Position numbers and translations under genes: made by a program. This document shows, piece after piece, positions 46,608 through 58,576 of a DNA stretch of 64,000 nt. This DNA comes from Parietaria judaica (taxonomy: Eukaryota; Streptophyta; Magnoliopsida; Rosales; Urticaceae). Below the pieces are notes generated by a model, which was given only the letters and a program-made list of their open reading frames with translations, ran no database searches and was not told where the DNA came from. Location: positions 1,854,001 to 1,918,000 of the forward strand of contig OX940864.1 of the NCBI GenBank assembly GCA_954871525.1, in the 5' to 3' direction. Every line of letters begins with the position of its first letter. Positions within the stretch are counted from its first letter, which is position 1.

Positions 46608-46979
46608 TATGGTAAAAAAAAAAAATTTACCGGTCGGATGTGAAATAAGGGGACATTTTGGGGACTCATCCCCATTGACAATCAGCAATGTATAGGATCA
46701 ATACTTTTTATTATTATTGTAAAACGTATTTTCGCGTTGCACATGTAATATAACGTTATGAGCGTGAACGATAAGAATAAAGCGAGTGCGGAAAAATTAA
46801 AAGAACACCAATATTTTTTGGTAACGCAGTTCGGACTTCCTGTCACTACTTTTGCTGGGCACTTATCCATATTAATCAACCAAGAGTTACAAGAGATGAT
46901 TACAAGCAATAAATCATATGGACCCAAAGCATACAAAAGAAACTCCTCCTTGTTGTCACACCAACAACTTTGACATCCA

Positions 46980-47385
46980 ACACGTGAACTCTAGATGAAA
47001 GCAAGATCCCTTTGCAAACAATCAGCTACGAACGTCTCGTCCTTCTCCACTTCATTCATGAATTGCTGATTGACTTCTCCCGAAGGTTTTCTGAGAATTT
47101 CTCGGTAAGTGCTATCGACGGGGACATAAAAGAGCTGCCCTTGAGAATATTTTCGTCTTGATGACGCAGATCAGCTTCATGATTCTCTCCACTGATCAAC
47201 AATAATGAGCAATAATCTTCATTAATATCAGCGCAATATTATTCATTCAATGTAGGGAGAGGTCAACTCAATCACTTCTTGATTGAGGATGCGCACGAAC
47301 CTAAACATGTGCGACTTTGGGACTTTCCTGAAATATCTTCCAGTTGTCATGACATCAGGCATGTCAATACTTACCATAAATAGGT
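46980..47385 (-). pseudogene. Unrecognised coding-like relic, two blocks
   Basis: Minus strand, two blocks with protein-like composition. About 47370-47250 reads MPDVMTTGRYFRKVPKSHMF, then RFVRILNQEVIELTSP. About 47160-46993 reads RKYSQGQLFYVPVDSTYRE, then ILRKPSGEVNQQFMNEVEK, and ends at a stop after LQRDLAFI. They lie in separate frames with AT-rich DNA between, as exons of a decayed or captured gene would. No family is recognised and no start or promoter is seen. Confidence 0.3.
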
Positions 47386-47522
47386 CAATCAAATAACATG
47401 GTAAAATAATAAACATTAATTGAAAATCATGATTCAACAATTATGATTATTATCAAGCCGAGAGATAAATTGAATATGTGTATTTATTTCAAAATTTTGA
47501 CGTCTGAATCTCATTTTCATGT

Positions 47523-47530
47523 ACGATATG
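47523..47530. repeat. 8-bp target-site duplication, left (ACGATATG)
   Basis: Exact copy at 47697-47704. Confidence 0.92.
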
Positions 47531-47696
47531 CAGTGGCGGAACCAGAAATTATACTCGGGGGTGGCTAAAATTAAAATTTAGTGAAATTTAAGGGTAAAAT
47601 AATAATAAAAAAATAAAATTAGGGTAAAACAGTACAAAAAAAAAAGTTTGGGGGGTGGTTTGAACAACCCTGCCCACCCCCCTGGTTCCGCCACTG
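47531..47696. mobile_element. hAT MITE, 166 bp
   Basis: Perfect 15-bp terminal inverted repeats CAGTGGCGGAACCAG and CTGGTTCCGCCACTG, with a perfect 8-bp duplication ACGATATG on both sides. No coding capacity. Intact ends and duplication indicate a fairly recent insertion. Confidence 0.95.
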
Positions 47697-47704
47697 ACGA
47701 TATG
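47697..47704. repeat. 8-bp target-site duplication, right (ACGATATG)
   Basis: Exact copy of 47523-47530. Confidence 0.92.
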
Positions 47705-50700
47705 TAAGATTTTATAACATCGGTATAATTTTGAATTCGATTCATTTGTCGTCTCAACATAAACCAAGAGTTTTTACATTTTCAAATTTATGATAAAGAA
47801 TAATCAGTATTCTCTATCGAATCAAACACAATTATTGAAAGTAAACACAAAGGGTACGTAAATGAATCATGTTGATCAAAATTCATGTTTGTTTAGTTTA
47901 GTTTTTTTTGGCGGATCTAAGATATAAATTTCAAATATTGTGACATGAGCTATATAAATATAATTAAAGAAGACAAATTAATTATATCATTATTAATCTA
48001 AAATGAAAATTAAGAATAAAAGTGAATATTAAGAATGGTAAAAAAATTAAATTTATATCACTATAAAAATTAAAACAATTATACTTATATCGTTACTAAT
48101 TTAAAAATATTAAGAGTAAAGTGTCGTCCGAAAACTATTCTATCTTCCTAATTGTACTCTACAAAATTTAACAAATAGGCATGTCTTTTTTTTCTCTCTC
48201 AAGACATAAAATTCCATGCATAGCATACCATGTTCACTATTCGGAAAAAAAAAAATCTCTTCGCATAAATTTCGAGGAATAAGAATAGATCGAACACATG
48301 AAAATAAGCAAGTTAACTTCTTCACACGTAAAAGTCGAGAACAGTGAATAAACATAGGAAAATAAAAACTGTCAAGACTCAAAACATATATAGATTATAA
48401 AAATGGAAAACCTAAAGCGCAAGCAATGGAGCGAGATTCACGGCTTGAAAAAGATTGTTAGAAGTGGTCGACGAATCTTCCCTTGTCCTTACAAATAAAC
48501 TATATATTATACGTGTCCCACAAATTGTATATATTAAGGTTATTACAATATTATAAATAAACTATATATATACTATAAATTATAATGAATATGTTATTAT
48601 TATTATTAAGATCATCATCTTTAGGTCTTTTTGTCAGCTACATTTGCCATTACACAACGCTCTTTGTTTAAAAGTTAAAGTTAATTACTCTATTTCATAG
48701 TTTAAAATACTGGTGATTGATTTTATGAGTAATTGAGTATATCAACAAATTAATTATATGCATATTTTATATAATGTCAATTTTTTATCATCGATTTTAT
48801 AAAGATGCCGATAACAAACATACATATTAATATTACACTATTAATTCGATTGAACTTGACCCAAACGGAAGTAATATATAATTTTATTTATTTTCGGCTT
48901 TCACTTGTAAATATTTTTCATCGGAGAATTCGAGATATATATATATATAGTTATATATATATAGTGCAAGTGGTTTTCAACGACTAGAGATGCCATACGG
49001 GTGGAGCTGCCACAACGAATATATATACCGCCTTTCACTTTTTTAAATTCATAAAAAAAATCAACACGCGGTTAATGGTGCCAGGCTGCATTTGCGGCTG
49101 CCGTGGTCGGTGGTCTTTGCGGATGGCTTTGCCCGTCCTTCGGCCATCTCCGAGCATGATGCACAAATAAATAAAATAGCTAAACAATTAATAATAAATA
49201 TTATTATTGTGTGTTTATAAATATAAAATAATTAATTAAAAATATGAATGTGGCGCTTTGATCTGAAAATAGCTATAAGAAAATGAAACAAGGTCGGCTC
49301 ATATTTTATCAGAGCGCCGACAAACCCTGAATAATAATGCAGTCATTTACCGCATATATCATATAAATAAATATAATGTATGACTATATGAGTATGTATT
49401 TATTTAAAATTATATATAGTATATGTATATGCCCTTGGCTCCACTCTGCATGTTAGTATTTTACTATAAGCTATTATTGTCAGTCACGTGGGAGTTATTA
49501 TTACAAGCCATTTCCATTCATTTAATATTTGTTATCACCTCTTTATTTTATTTGCTATTATTCTTTTGTATATATGCATCATTAGCTCAACAATTAATCA
49601 CTGGAAAAGTCTGTGTCTTCTTTTATTATTTAGGATTGTATATATATACACGGTATACACATACGTATGTACGTAACTGATTGTATATGATATCTGTATT
49701 TAACATGTTCATCCACGGATGATAATCTTAAGTCCATTTGTACTTATATGCATATATATATATAATGGTTTTGTATCTACGAATAATAATTAAATTACAA
49801 TTTTGAGTTTAAATAAGATATAGAATGTTACTAAACTATTTTGCAAAGTTTATGAACAAAAACCAAGTCTAATCTATGAACAAGTTAGTCGGTTGCCCAA
49901 AACCTTAAATTAAAACAAAATCACGTTTAAAGTATGCTATTAACTTCTTCTTCTTTTTTCTCTCTTGTAATTTTAAGCATTTTAATTAAAAAAAAATCTC
50001 ATATTTATGATTTTGCCAAACGTCTCGAAAAAAGGGTTGGACCGGCCCTGTAATTGATTAAACTAAAACGTTAATATGTATTTGTTTTATTACACTTTCG
50101 GTAGCATATTTATATATGTTGTATTTCCATACAATTAATTTGATACAGTATTTAATTTAATATAATTCAAAATATCAAGATCTTAGCTAGCTAGCTTCTC
50201 ATGTCGCATTAAAATTATTAGGTTGAAAAATGAAAGCAAACAAAGAGCATTCAATATATATCAACGTCAAAGAATGTCGTATATAAATATATAGTCTTAA
50301 TTAGGATATATACGAGCTTACCCTATCCACCAGGAGAATTACTTTATTTCATTATCGGCATATTCCACTCAGGCTTGTGGTGCCAATAACCACTTCATTA
50401 ATATTTATCATTAATTTCAAAGGATAACCAGGCTATATATACTCCATTTATGCTTATATAATTTGTATATTATGTAGAAATACATACACTATAAATTATA
50501 ATAATTTGAATGTAATAATAGTATCATGTTATTAGTAATAATTGAGTATCGTAAGTTTAACTTGTTTCCTTAACATAAAAGATTTGAATTCTAACGAAAA
50601 AAAAAAACTTTGTGTGTGTGTGGAAAAATATTCTAAAAAATAGATAATGAGTGATCTATACGGAGCTCCAAAGCTGATTAATATCTGCAACCCTAGGACA

Positions 50701-51630
50701 AACATGTAATATTTTTATATGTACGAAAAAAAAAAAAAAACTAACTAACGTTGATAAGCTAAGAGTTCTCTTGACTCTTTCTATTTAACTGTAAATTTTC
50801 CAATGAAATATTATTAACTATTGATAAATCAAATATCAAAGATTATAGCTTTTAATAAATATTAAAATCAAAAGGCAAACAATTTTAATTGCACTTAGCT
50901 CATGAAGCTTATGATTAAGCCATTGTCGCCCTTTGCATGCGCAAAATAGGTCCACAATGAAGCACTTTCATGATAATTAACTAATAATTAGCACACTCAA
51001 TCGTACTATATTATATAATAAATATTTCCTCACTTGCCATGATTATATTGTTTGATATTATATATCTAGCAAAAGCTAAGATTTAGCAATATTTGAGCAC
51101 TATTTATATTTTATATTTTATATTAATGATAATACAAATGGTGATGTGAAGGGTTTGATATAACACCATAACAACTGATGATGGACAGCAACTATACAAC
51201 TAATATAAATGGGTCAAATTCACAATAATAACTTCAAACCAAACCTTGTCTATTTGAGTGGCTTGCAGTGTTTCTTCAAATCATTGGTCATAAATCACAA
51301 TATGGCCTCATTATATATACATATATATGTGTGTGTGTAATTTTATAAAATCATAAATTTGATCATGACTTAAGGAATTTTCAAGATATTATTAGATAGT
51401 GGATGGAAATTCTACCGAAAAAAATTAGAACATGCCATTACTATTCGCATATTTATTCAGTATTTTTGCCGCTATTATTTTAAATAAATCCGAAAGTCTT
51501 CTCTACAAAATCAGGTATGTCATAACTTTTTATATATCTATATAAACATCTTATTTTTTCTATTTTTCACTCAAGTATTTTGCTCTACTCAAGAGAAGAG
51601 AAGCAGCAATTGTGAATGATTAAAAAAAAA
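47705..51630. other. Gene-free AT-rich stretch
   Basis: No gene supported. A short GC-richer patch at about 49065-49160 has no convincing frame. TA tracts and A-runs are frequent (for example 50727-50742). Confidence 0.6.
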
Positions 51631-51639
51631 AAAAAAAAA

Positions 51640-51870
51640 GACAACATGGACTTGAAGTGGGCCGGCTCACGAATATGTGGGCCCATTTGCGAAAATTAAG
51701 AGAGGGCCCACGGTGTCTTGCTGTTAGGTGGGGGTGTGGGCCCAAAAAAGCCCAGCCGTATGATGCTAAATTCACCTGACGTGGGGGTTTTGGCTACCTC
51801 ACTGTTCAGCCCGTGGCGTCCACTAGGATTGCGCCACGTGTGGATCAGGTTTGTGGGGCCTGCTAATTTT
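51640..51870. promoter_or_regulatory. Isolated GC-rich, promoter-like segment
   Basis: Clustered GGGCCCAC/GTGGGCCC motifs (TCP or site-II-like), with a G-box-like CCACGTGTGG near 51832, after an A17 run. They stand out in AT-rich DNA. No gene was found on either side to which it belongs, so a relic promoter or an unannotated non-coding transcript is possible. Confidence 0.3.
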
Positions 51871-51928
51871 ATGAAACACCATGTGATTCTAATTTTGACT
51901 CTGTTTAATATTCTCAGATAGAGTTGGC

Positions 51929-52239
51929 TAATTGCGAGTAATGCCCCTCAACTTTGAAGGTTTTTCGTTTTGTGTTTTGTACTTTAATTTTTAGTAGATA
52001 TGCCCTTCATATTTAAAATAAATATCAGATAGCCCATTTTAACAATTTCGTATTTATTTTTCAAAATTAATATATTACCCTTTATACGTAAAAAGAAATT
52101 ATAAAAAGATATTAATTTAGCGCGAAATATGACTAATTCATATGTTTTTTAACGCGCAATGACAATAAACTATTTTATTATAATGTACTTTTGGGAAAGT
52201 GCACCAACTGCAAAGTTCAAGGAGTATTATTTTCAATTA
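51929..52239. mobile_element. Foldback element (MITE-like), 311 bp
   Basis: TAATTGCGAGTAATGCCCCT at the left corresponds, inverted, to the right end (reverse complement TAATTGAAAATAATACTCCT), both followed by CAACTTTG/GAACTTTG. Target-site duplications are not evident. Confidence 0.5.
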
Positions 52240-54720
52240 CTCTTTAAGTTTAGCTCAAGTTTTTGTCCGTCAATAATAAATATGAAAATCTTCTTTCATT
52301 CTTAATTAGTGTTTAATTAAGATAAATGATTTATAGCGTGTTCGATGCATTGAACATTAAATGAAGTACCGAATAGTACTTTTATAAGGCAGTGATTTAT
52401 TATATGGTATAGTACTACGAGTCTAGTCTTGTAGTTGTGTCACGTTCTCATGTGATAGGACTAGCCATTTGGTACTCAAAGATCCCTAGAATCTTTAAAT
52501 GCATACCTCATTTTGATGTATATAGTGACTAATCTAACTAAATTTATTTTAAGAGAATTCGTTGAATTTAGCTTAATTAAACATTATTGCACGACCACTA
52601 GTAGCATAATACACACTCATTTCTCTAGCAATTACATTTACAACGAGTTGGGATTATTTAGTATCATTTCATACATTAAAAAATGAATTTTACAACAAAT
52701 AAGATAAATTTAAACAAAATTCAAAACTTGGAAGAGTTAGAAATTCTTTTGAGATTGTTGTAGGTTTGTCCTTAATTGTCATATATAATAATAATATAAC
52801 TATGTAAGTATCACGATAACAACAAAATTAATGAATAAGAGAACTCGCTAGCTTATCCAATTAGTATGATCATATTTGATAGAGAGAAAAAAAAATTATT
52901 TTCTTCTAACTTTTGAATCCAAATGTCCAATTACCCCAATAACTATTTTGAAATTCCCATTCAACAACATTGATAAAATTGATGATTGCTCTCTCATTAT
53001 AAATTTCCTTTTTGGATTTCTTGAATACTCATCGACAATAGCAAATTTGATAGCCATGACCTTTTTGTGTGTCGTTTTGGTGGGTCCATTACTCATCGTT
53101 TCTACGACAATCTCAAAGTAGAGCTAAAAGAGCCTAAAAGGGTACCTATCTATGTATGAGATTGACTGAGTTTTGGTTTAATAATTGGCAGAAAAACCAG
53201 AAGCTTCGTCTTCATCATCATCATCAACCAATCCATGGACATCATCAAGACTCAACATATTAGTGGACCTCGAGTGTAATAATTCCTCACCGTATAAAAT
53301 TTAGTATTGTTAGACAACAAAAAATCACAATAAGTAGACACCATAATTTTGCTTTGAAAATTCAACTTAAGGAGAAAATTGATTTGAAATTTAATTTGAG
53401 AAGGAAATCAGGAAAATAAGAGAATAATTCATAATGTTGATAAATATTACAATGAAAAAAAAAAAACGATGGCCATAGTTTAATGAACGCTGAAATGATA
53501 ATTACATAAAATTCGTAATTCAATAAGCAAGTCTATTGACATGGCATGACCTTTCAAATATCCAATAAAATATGTCGCCCTTCAAAATCATAGATCGCGT
53601 AGAGGGATTTTTTTTTTTATCTGGTTTAAGTAGAAAATTACGGAAGAATTCACTATGATGAGGATAAGTGTTGCATTAAAGGAGCATGCACAAACATTAT
53701 AAATAATGATTAAGTTTAATTAACCATGAAATACCAATCACATAAAAACTAATATGAGAATCAAACCGACGTGCATATCCTTTAAATTATACCGCAAAAC
53801 TCTCCATATTTTATAAAATGTCGAACTATAAATTACGAAACAACCAGTACTAAAAAACGGATTCAAATCACGAAGTCTTAACAAATATATTAAGATAATT
53901 ATTAAAATTTGGCCAGCTTTGAAATGGTAGGAGTGCACGCACATTCTTTTGTCTGAGTTCGATCCAAATCCTAAGCCTTATCTTACTAATAAAGCTAGTC
54001 TTGTCTTTTGTCCTTGAAAAAGGTGTCTAATTTTTGGAGTTTTGGGGTAGAATTATGCAATTATGTAGATGGTGGGACAATATGTGTTGGGTTCTTAGTA
54101 TTTTGTGTAAGCTTAGCTGGGAAACCAGACATCCAACCACTCATGAACACACCAAGTATTTTCCAACGTACGGATAATATTCCAATACTTCAATTAATAT
54201 AATCGTCGATCATAGTTTCGGAAATTCATCTTGTTCTTATCCTCTCTTGAGTTTATTAATCATAATATGTCTTTCTTAATTGTATAAAGAATCGAAGAAT
54301 TTTGTCAAATTTAAATCTTAATTTTATAAGCGATTCTTAAAGTTAACAAAAGTCTGAATTTAATTAGGGAGATAATTACGGTGACTTACATATTCAAGAT
54401 GAAATTTGCTAAAACCGATCGAAGCAAAAACTACTGACAGTTCAAGGACGCTTGAGCGTCGTCTTCTCTCTGTATTTTAAGAAAATAAACCCGGCTCGTG
54501 GCCGACCGCACAACACGGAAGCGTATGGATGCTCAAATTAGAAGGTATTGACTATAAATTGCTCTTAAATAAATTAGTCACAAATTTTGGTAAATTCAAA
54601 ATTGTATCTCGGTGGAAATATATTCCAACCAAGACATTACGATGTAAAAACCTTCACTGCCGCGTCTTGGATCGCTTCATGTCAGCACATTTTTCGTGAA
54701 ACGACGCATGTCCGTGTAAG
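52240..54720. other. Intergenic, no gene supported
   Basis: Small open frames (52876-53121, 54008-54202) have no domains, introns or promoters that would support them. The last few hundred bases probably include the RH17 3' UTR. Confidence 0.5.
53925..53965 (+). repeat. tRNA-like A/B box pair (possible SINE relic)
   Basis: TGGTAGGAGTGC (A-box-like) and GAGTTCGATCC (good B-box) are 18 bp apart. No cloverleaf can be drawn. Probably a decayed SINE head. Confidence 0.3.
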
Positions 54721-54721
54721 G

Positions 54722-57700
54722 TCAATGGGTTTTACCAGCAACCCGCCTCTTCTTTTGTGGACCGTTATTTCCCTCTCTCAACTTCCTCTTCTTGTCTTGT
54801 TTCAAAAACGATTTCACCACCAACGACGGTTGTTCTTTCAGAGCAAAGCTCTTGGCCACGTGGCCTAAGTGAAGCTTCTTCACCACGAAGATTCTCTTCA
54901 GGTCGCCTCGGTGAGCCGCGTAGGCCCGGATCCACGAGCAATACGCCTTCTGAGCCAAACTCTTTACCTTCATCTGAAAAAGGTATTTTAATTACGAATA
55001 TGTACAGCTTAAGAGTAAGACTAGCATATCTTAGGAGCTAAATTTTAAAGTTTAAACTAATTCCTCTAAATATTATAACTAATCTATACCAATAAAACAA
55101 CTAATTATAATAGAAAACCTGATATAATGACCCTCCATAACCCTATGGTACTTTAAACTCTTAGTTTACCTAAAGAAAGGGATATTTGCGGAAAAAATAC
55201 CCAAAAGATAGATGAGGAAAAGTATGCTCGTTCGGTAGGATTTACACTTTTGACGAGAAAAAAAAAAGGTTGAATATGATGCAACTTTCACTTAATATAT
55301 AGGTATTTTTGCCGCATATATCCCTTGTAAAACTAAACTTCCTAAAATAATTAGGACAAAAGTACCCTCAGAAATTGCAAAAAAATAATGAAAGTGGAAT
55401 TCGGTTCCAGATTCTGGGATAGATACCATGTGACACCATTAATTAGCGGGTTATTTGTGATTGTGAGACTTCTCAAAATCTGGTAGTACAAGTGCTACAC
55501 AATACGAATTACCTATAGATATATGACCAGTGTTGTGAAAAACGATATTGAGGCGCGCCTTGGTAAGGCGTAGAGGTGACTAGCAACGGGGCGTGCGCCT
55601 TGCCGTGGAACACCGAGGCGTGCGCCTTGCAGCGCCTCAGTCGTGTTTTTTACGCCTCGATGATACGCCTCAATGCGTGCTCTAAAAATTAGTGTTTTTT
55701 TTAATATCTTTTTTTAAGTCTTTGAGTGTTTAAACTTTAAGTCTATAAGTTTTCAAGGGTTTGAGGAATTTTTAAGTCTCAAGTGTTTAAGGATTATGCT
55801 TTTATCTATCTTATTTATATTATTTTTAAATAATTATATTGTATTTAACTATTTATCAAGGCTTACGCCTCAAACGCCTCAAGGCTATACGCCTTGAGGC
55901 ACAGCGAGAAAACGCCTCGAGGCTTAAATACATTATTCACAGCATTGTATATGACGATAACGTTCATTTTTGCGAGCTTTAAAAACTGAAAAATTTGAAT
56001 GATCAACATGAAATTTATACCTGAGATGCGATATAAGCTTCGAGCGCCTTTTGCAAGGCCATAACCCAAGGGTGCGAATCCGTGGGAACAAATTTCTTGA
56101 CGGGATTCTTGTCTTCATAAAACGGGAAGCTGTCCAACACTTTGGATAGTTTGAACTCCGTTAGAACAACGTTGTGTTTCTCCAAGTCTTTCAAGTAATC
56201 AGCTTCGATTGGCTGTAAAAACAACAACGATTCTCCTCTTTCACCTAACCGAGCCGTTCTACCGACCCTGCAATAATTTGAATGTGCATAATATGTTAGC
56301 TTGTATATTCTTGTAGAATAAGTCAATTAAATAGTTTGAAACTATGTCAAAGTGGTTACTCGGTTTCGCTAATTCTAGGAAATTAGTAGTCAAATTACCT
56401 GTGAACGTATTCACTAGCGTCTCCTGGAGAATCATATTGTATGATACATCGGACTTTCGGAAAATCTAAGCCCCGAGCAGCAACATCTGTGGACAAAAGA
56501 AGAGCGCATTTTTCGGTCTTGAAGGCCATAAACGTGGCTTTTCGGTCCTCCTGATTCATATTACCGTGCAAACGCAATATCTGGCTTTTAACAAAGGTGT
56601 GTTTAAGCTCTGATTCCGAATCCGCCTCTGGTTTCGACATTGGTGTGAATTGGAACTCACTCAATAACTTGTGATGAAAATCTACGGCATCACATGTCGA
56701 AAAGAACACCACAACCTGCAGAATCAGCACGAGAACGAGACGAACTAAGAAAAAATCTTTTGCAAATCAATTAACATTAACAAGACTCGAGTTAGATTTA
56801 CCTTTTGCGATGCTTCTCTCTCGTAAAGATGTTTTATAATAGAAAGAAGAACAGCAAGCCGTGAATTGCACGGCACTGTAAAAAAAAATCAACTAAATTA
56901 AATATGCCCCGTAATTACTTAAAAAATATTTATTACTAGCACGAACCTTTTACGAATTTTTGATTTAGTTGAGATGGTAGGTTATAATCCCCAACCGAAG
57001 GTGTCGTCTTAATCCGGCGTTCCGAGTCATCGTCATCGCCTAAATACACATGCGACGCGGCAGATTCCTTTCTTTTGTCATCCATACCAATCATCACGGG
57101 ATTTTCTAAGCTGATTTGCGCTAAATGATTTACTTTTTCATTTAAAGTAGCCGATAAAAGCAAATTCTGCCTCTCAAATTTATATTTGCTCGAGACTGCA
57201 CTGTCCTTGCTAACGGACTTATCAGCCCGTGAACCCAAAATATTTAATATTTCTTCAATAGCTTTTCCATATCCTTGTTCCAAAATCCTGCCAAGAAATT
57301 TGCATAATAAATATAATTAATAAAAGGCAAAATGCTGTTTGCAGATAGAAAAGAAAAGAACAGTGTAGTGGTATAACTACCTATCTGCTTCGTCAAATAT
57401 TATCCAACGCAAATTTGAATGCTTAAACGATGACGTCATCTTTAAGTGATCCAAGAGTCGTCCCGGTGTAGCAACAAGAATAGATATGCCTGAAAATGAC
57501 CAAGTTAGATCATTCATTCAATGAAACCGGTATTCTAATTAAGAACAAATGCAATCAAATGATAAAATTATAATTCTATATATACCTTTACGAAGCCGAG
57601 CTTTCTCTTTGGTCTTCTTTTCGCCGCCCATTACACAACCCGGAACGATCCAATGAAACCGGTGAAGTAACTTCTGCAGAATTTCGAATACCTGCGAACA

Positions 57701-58576
57701 GAGTTCGTGCGTAGGTACCAGAACCAACGCTATAACCGAATTCAAGTCATGATCATCATTAACAGTCTGAAAAATCTCACAAAGATAATAACCGCAAACA
57801 AAAAACACTTTTATAGACCCTTTATTTTGCGTGTTTTTAATATTTTACTTAAGTAAGAGTGTTATTGAGACATGTTGCGGAGAGTGATCGCCTTGCTCTC
57901 GAAGAAAAGACGCTTTTGTGTTATTTGGTTCATTATAAAGAGTGTTCGGGAATCTCTATTTCGTTAGATTTCCGCCTTTATTTTCCGTTCGATTTTTTCT
58001 CGGGTTCAATCAAATTCATCCTAGCAATGCTGAAAAATACTAATCACAAGTACACGAAATGTGTTGAACAAAAACACGCCCTAAAACTAAAACCGCTCAC
58101 CAAAAGTTCCGTCACAGCGTTGAATTCTAGGGCTGTATTGCTGCAAGCAGTTGATCACGGGCGCCAAATACGCCACCGTTTTGCCGGACCCGGTCGAGGC
58201 ATTGACGAGTCTACGATTTCTCCCGTTAAGGAACAAAAACACCATACCACCAGAGTTCAAAAACAAACAAAAATGTCAGCTTCGAAACAGCCAAAAGGAT
58301 ACACATGGCGGCCAGAGAGTATGACCGGAATGGCTTCGGCCTGCACTCGAGTCGGGGCTTCAAACGCCAATCTCTCTAGTTTTTCATGGAATTTGATCAA
58401 ATTCTTAACTCGTTTTCATGGAAGTTGGTGTATGGAGTTTCGAATCAGGATTCGAAGGCGAAAGGAGTACCTCGGAGCTGGTCGCAGACGGCGGAGTCGA
58501 GGCCGAGGCTCGAGAAAGAGCAAGAGGCGAAAACGTCGGTGTTCTGCTCTGACTTCTCGCTTCTTCTGACCGCCAT
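54722..58576 (-). CDS. RH17: DEAD-box ATP-dependent RNA helicase 17 (DDX31/Dbp7 family)
   Basis: Ten exons in descending order: 58576-58471, 58375-58303, 58210-58101, 57729-57586, 57489-57381, 57287-56947, 56875-56802, 56715-56399, 56267-56021, 54973-54722. All are in frame, about 590 aa, close to the family's usual length. Motifs: Q-motif FEAPTRVQ (~40-47), Walker A ASTGSGKT (64-71), Ia as PTHEL (usually PTREL), TPGR, DEAD (177-180), SAT (226-228), ARGLDFP and HRVGRTAR across the exon 8/9 junction. The C-terminal exon is basic ([13 protein letters not shown]), with the DUF4217-type tail. The family acts in nucleolar large-subunit rRNA processing; that role is inferred. The ATG at 58576 matches the frame into [13 protein letters not shown]. 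The upstream ATG at 58626 is in another frame. The last intron (~1.05 kb) carries MITEs. It shares a ~1-kb upstream region with the divergent gene at 59599. Confidence 0.95.
55179..55324. mobile_element. MITE-like foldback in the last RH17 intron
   Basis: GGGATATTTGCGGAAAAAAT on the left and, reverse-complemented, GGGATATATGCGGCAAAAAT on the right give 24-bp terminal repeats of the Mutator-MITE style. A flanking duplication could not be confirmed. Confidence 0.55.
55520..55527. repeat. 8-bp target-site duplication, left (TATATGAC)
   Basis: Exact copy at 55948-55955. Confidence 0.9.
55528..55947. mobile_element. hAT MITE, 420 bp, in the last RH17 intron
   Basis: The left end CAGTGTTGTGAAAAACG and the reverse-complemented right end CAATGCTGTGAATAATG are related. 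A perfect 8-bp duplication TATATGAC flanks the element. Both arms are loaded with AAGGCG/CGCCTT/GAGGCG palindromic motifs (about 55550-55680 and 55860-55925), so the element can fold on itself. No coding capacity. Confidence 0.88.
55948..55955. repeat. 8-bp target-site duplication, right (TATATGAC)
   Basis: Exact copy of 55520-55527. Confidence 0.9.

Larger units (their letters stand above)
42058..46677 (+). mobile_element. hAT transposon, apparently autonomous
   Basis: Encodes a complete-looking hAT transposase in three exons, bracketed by subterminal regions dense in ACCCGGATA/TATCCGGGT palindromes (42077-42210 and 46546-46607) that resemble hAT transposase-binding arrays. Both proposed ends start CAATG inward (CAATGCCCAAAAT on the left; CAATGGGGATGAGTCCCCAAA on the right, reverse-complemented). 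The left end seems to lack about 10 bp of the right end's sequence. The adjoining 8-mers (ATTGTACT, ACAATCAG) do not match, so the ends are approximate. The element contains its own TATA box, three introns-exon boundaries that splice in frame, and a polyadenylation signal. Confidence 0.8.

Noticed and set aside
46682..46973. Small open frames just after the hAT element
   Set aside because: No domain or promoter, and overlapping frames on both strands are equally plausible.
57859..58569. 236-codon plus-strand open frame
   Set aside because: It is antisense to RH17 exons 1-3, whose splice sites and motifs are clear.
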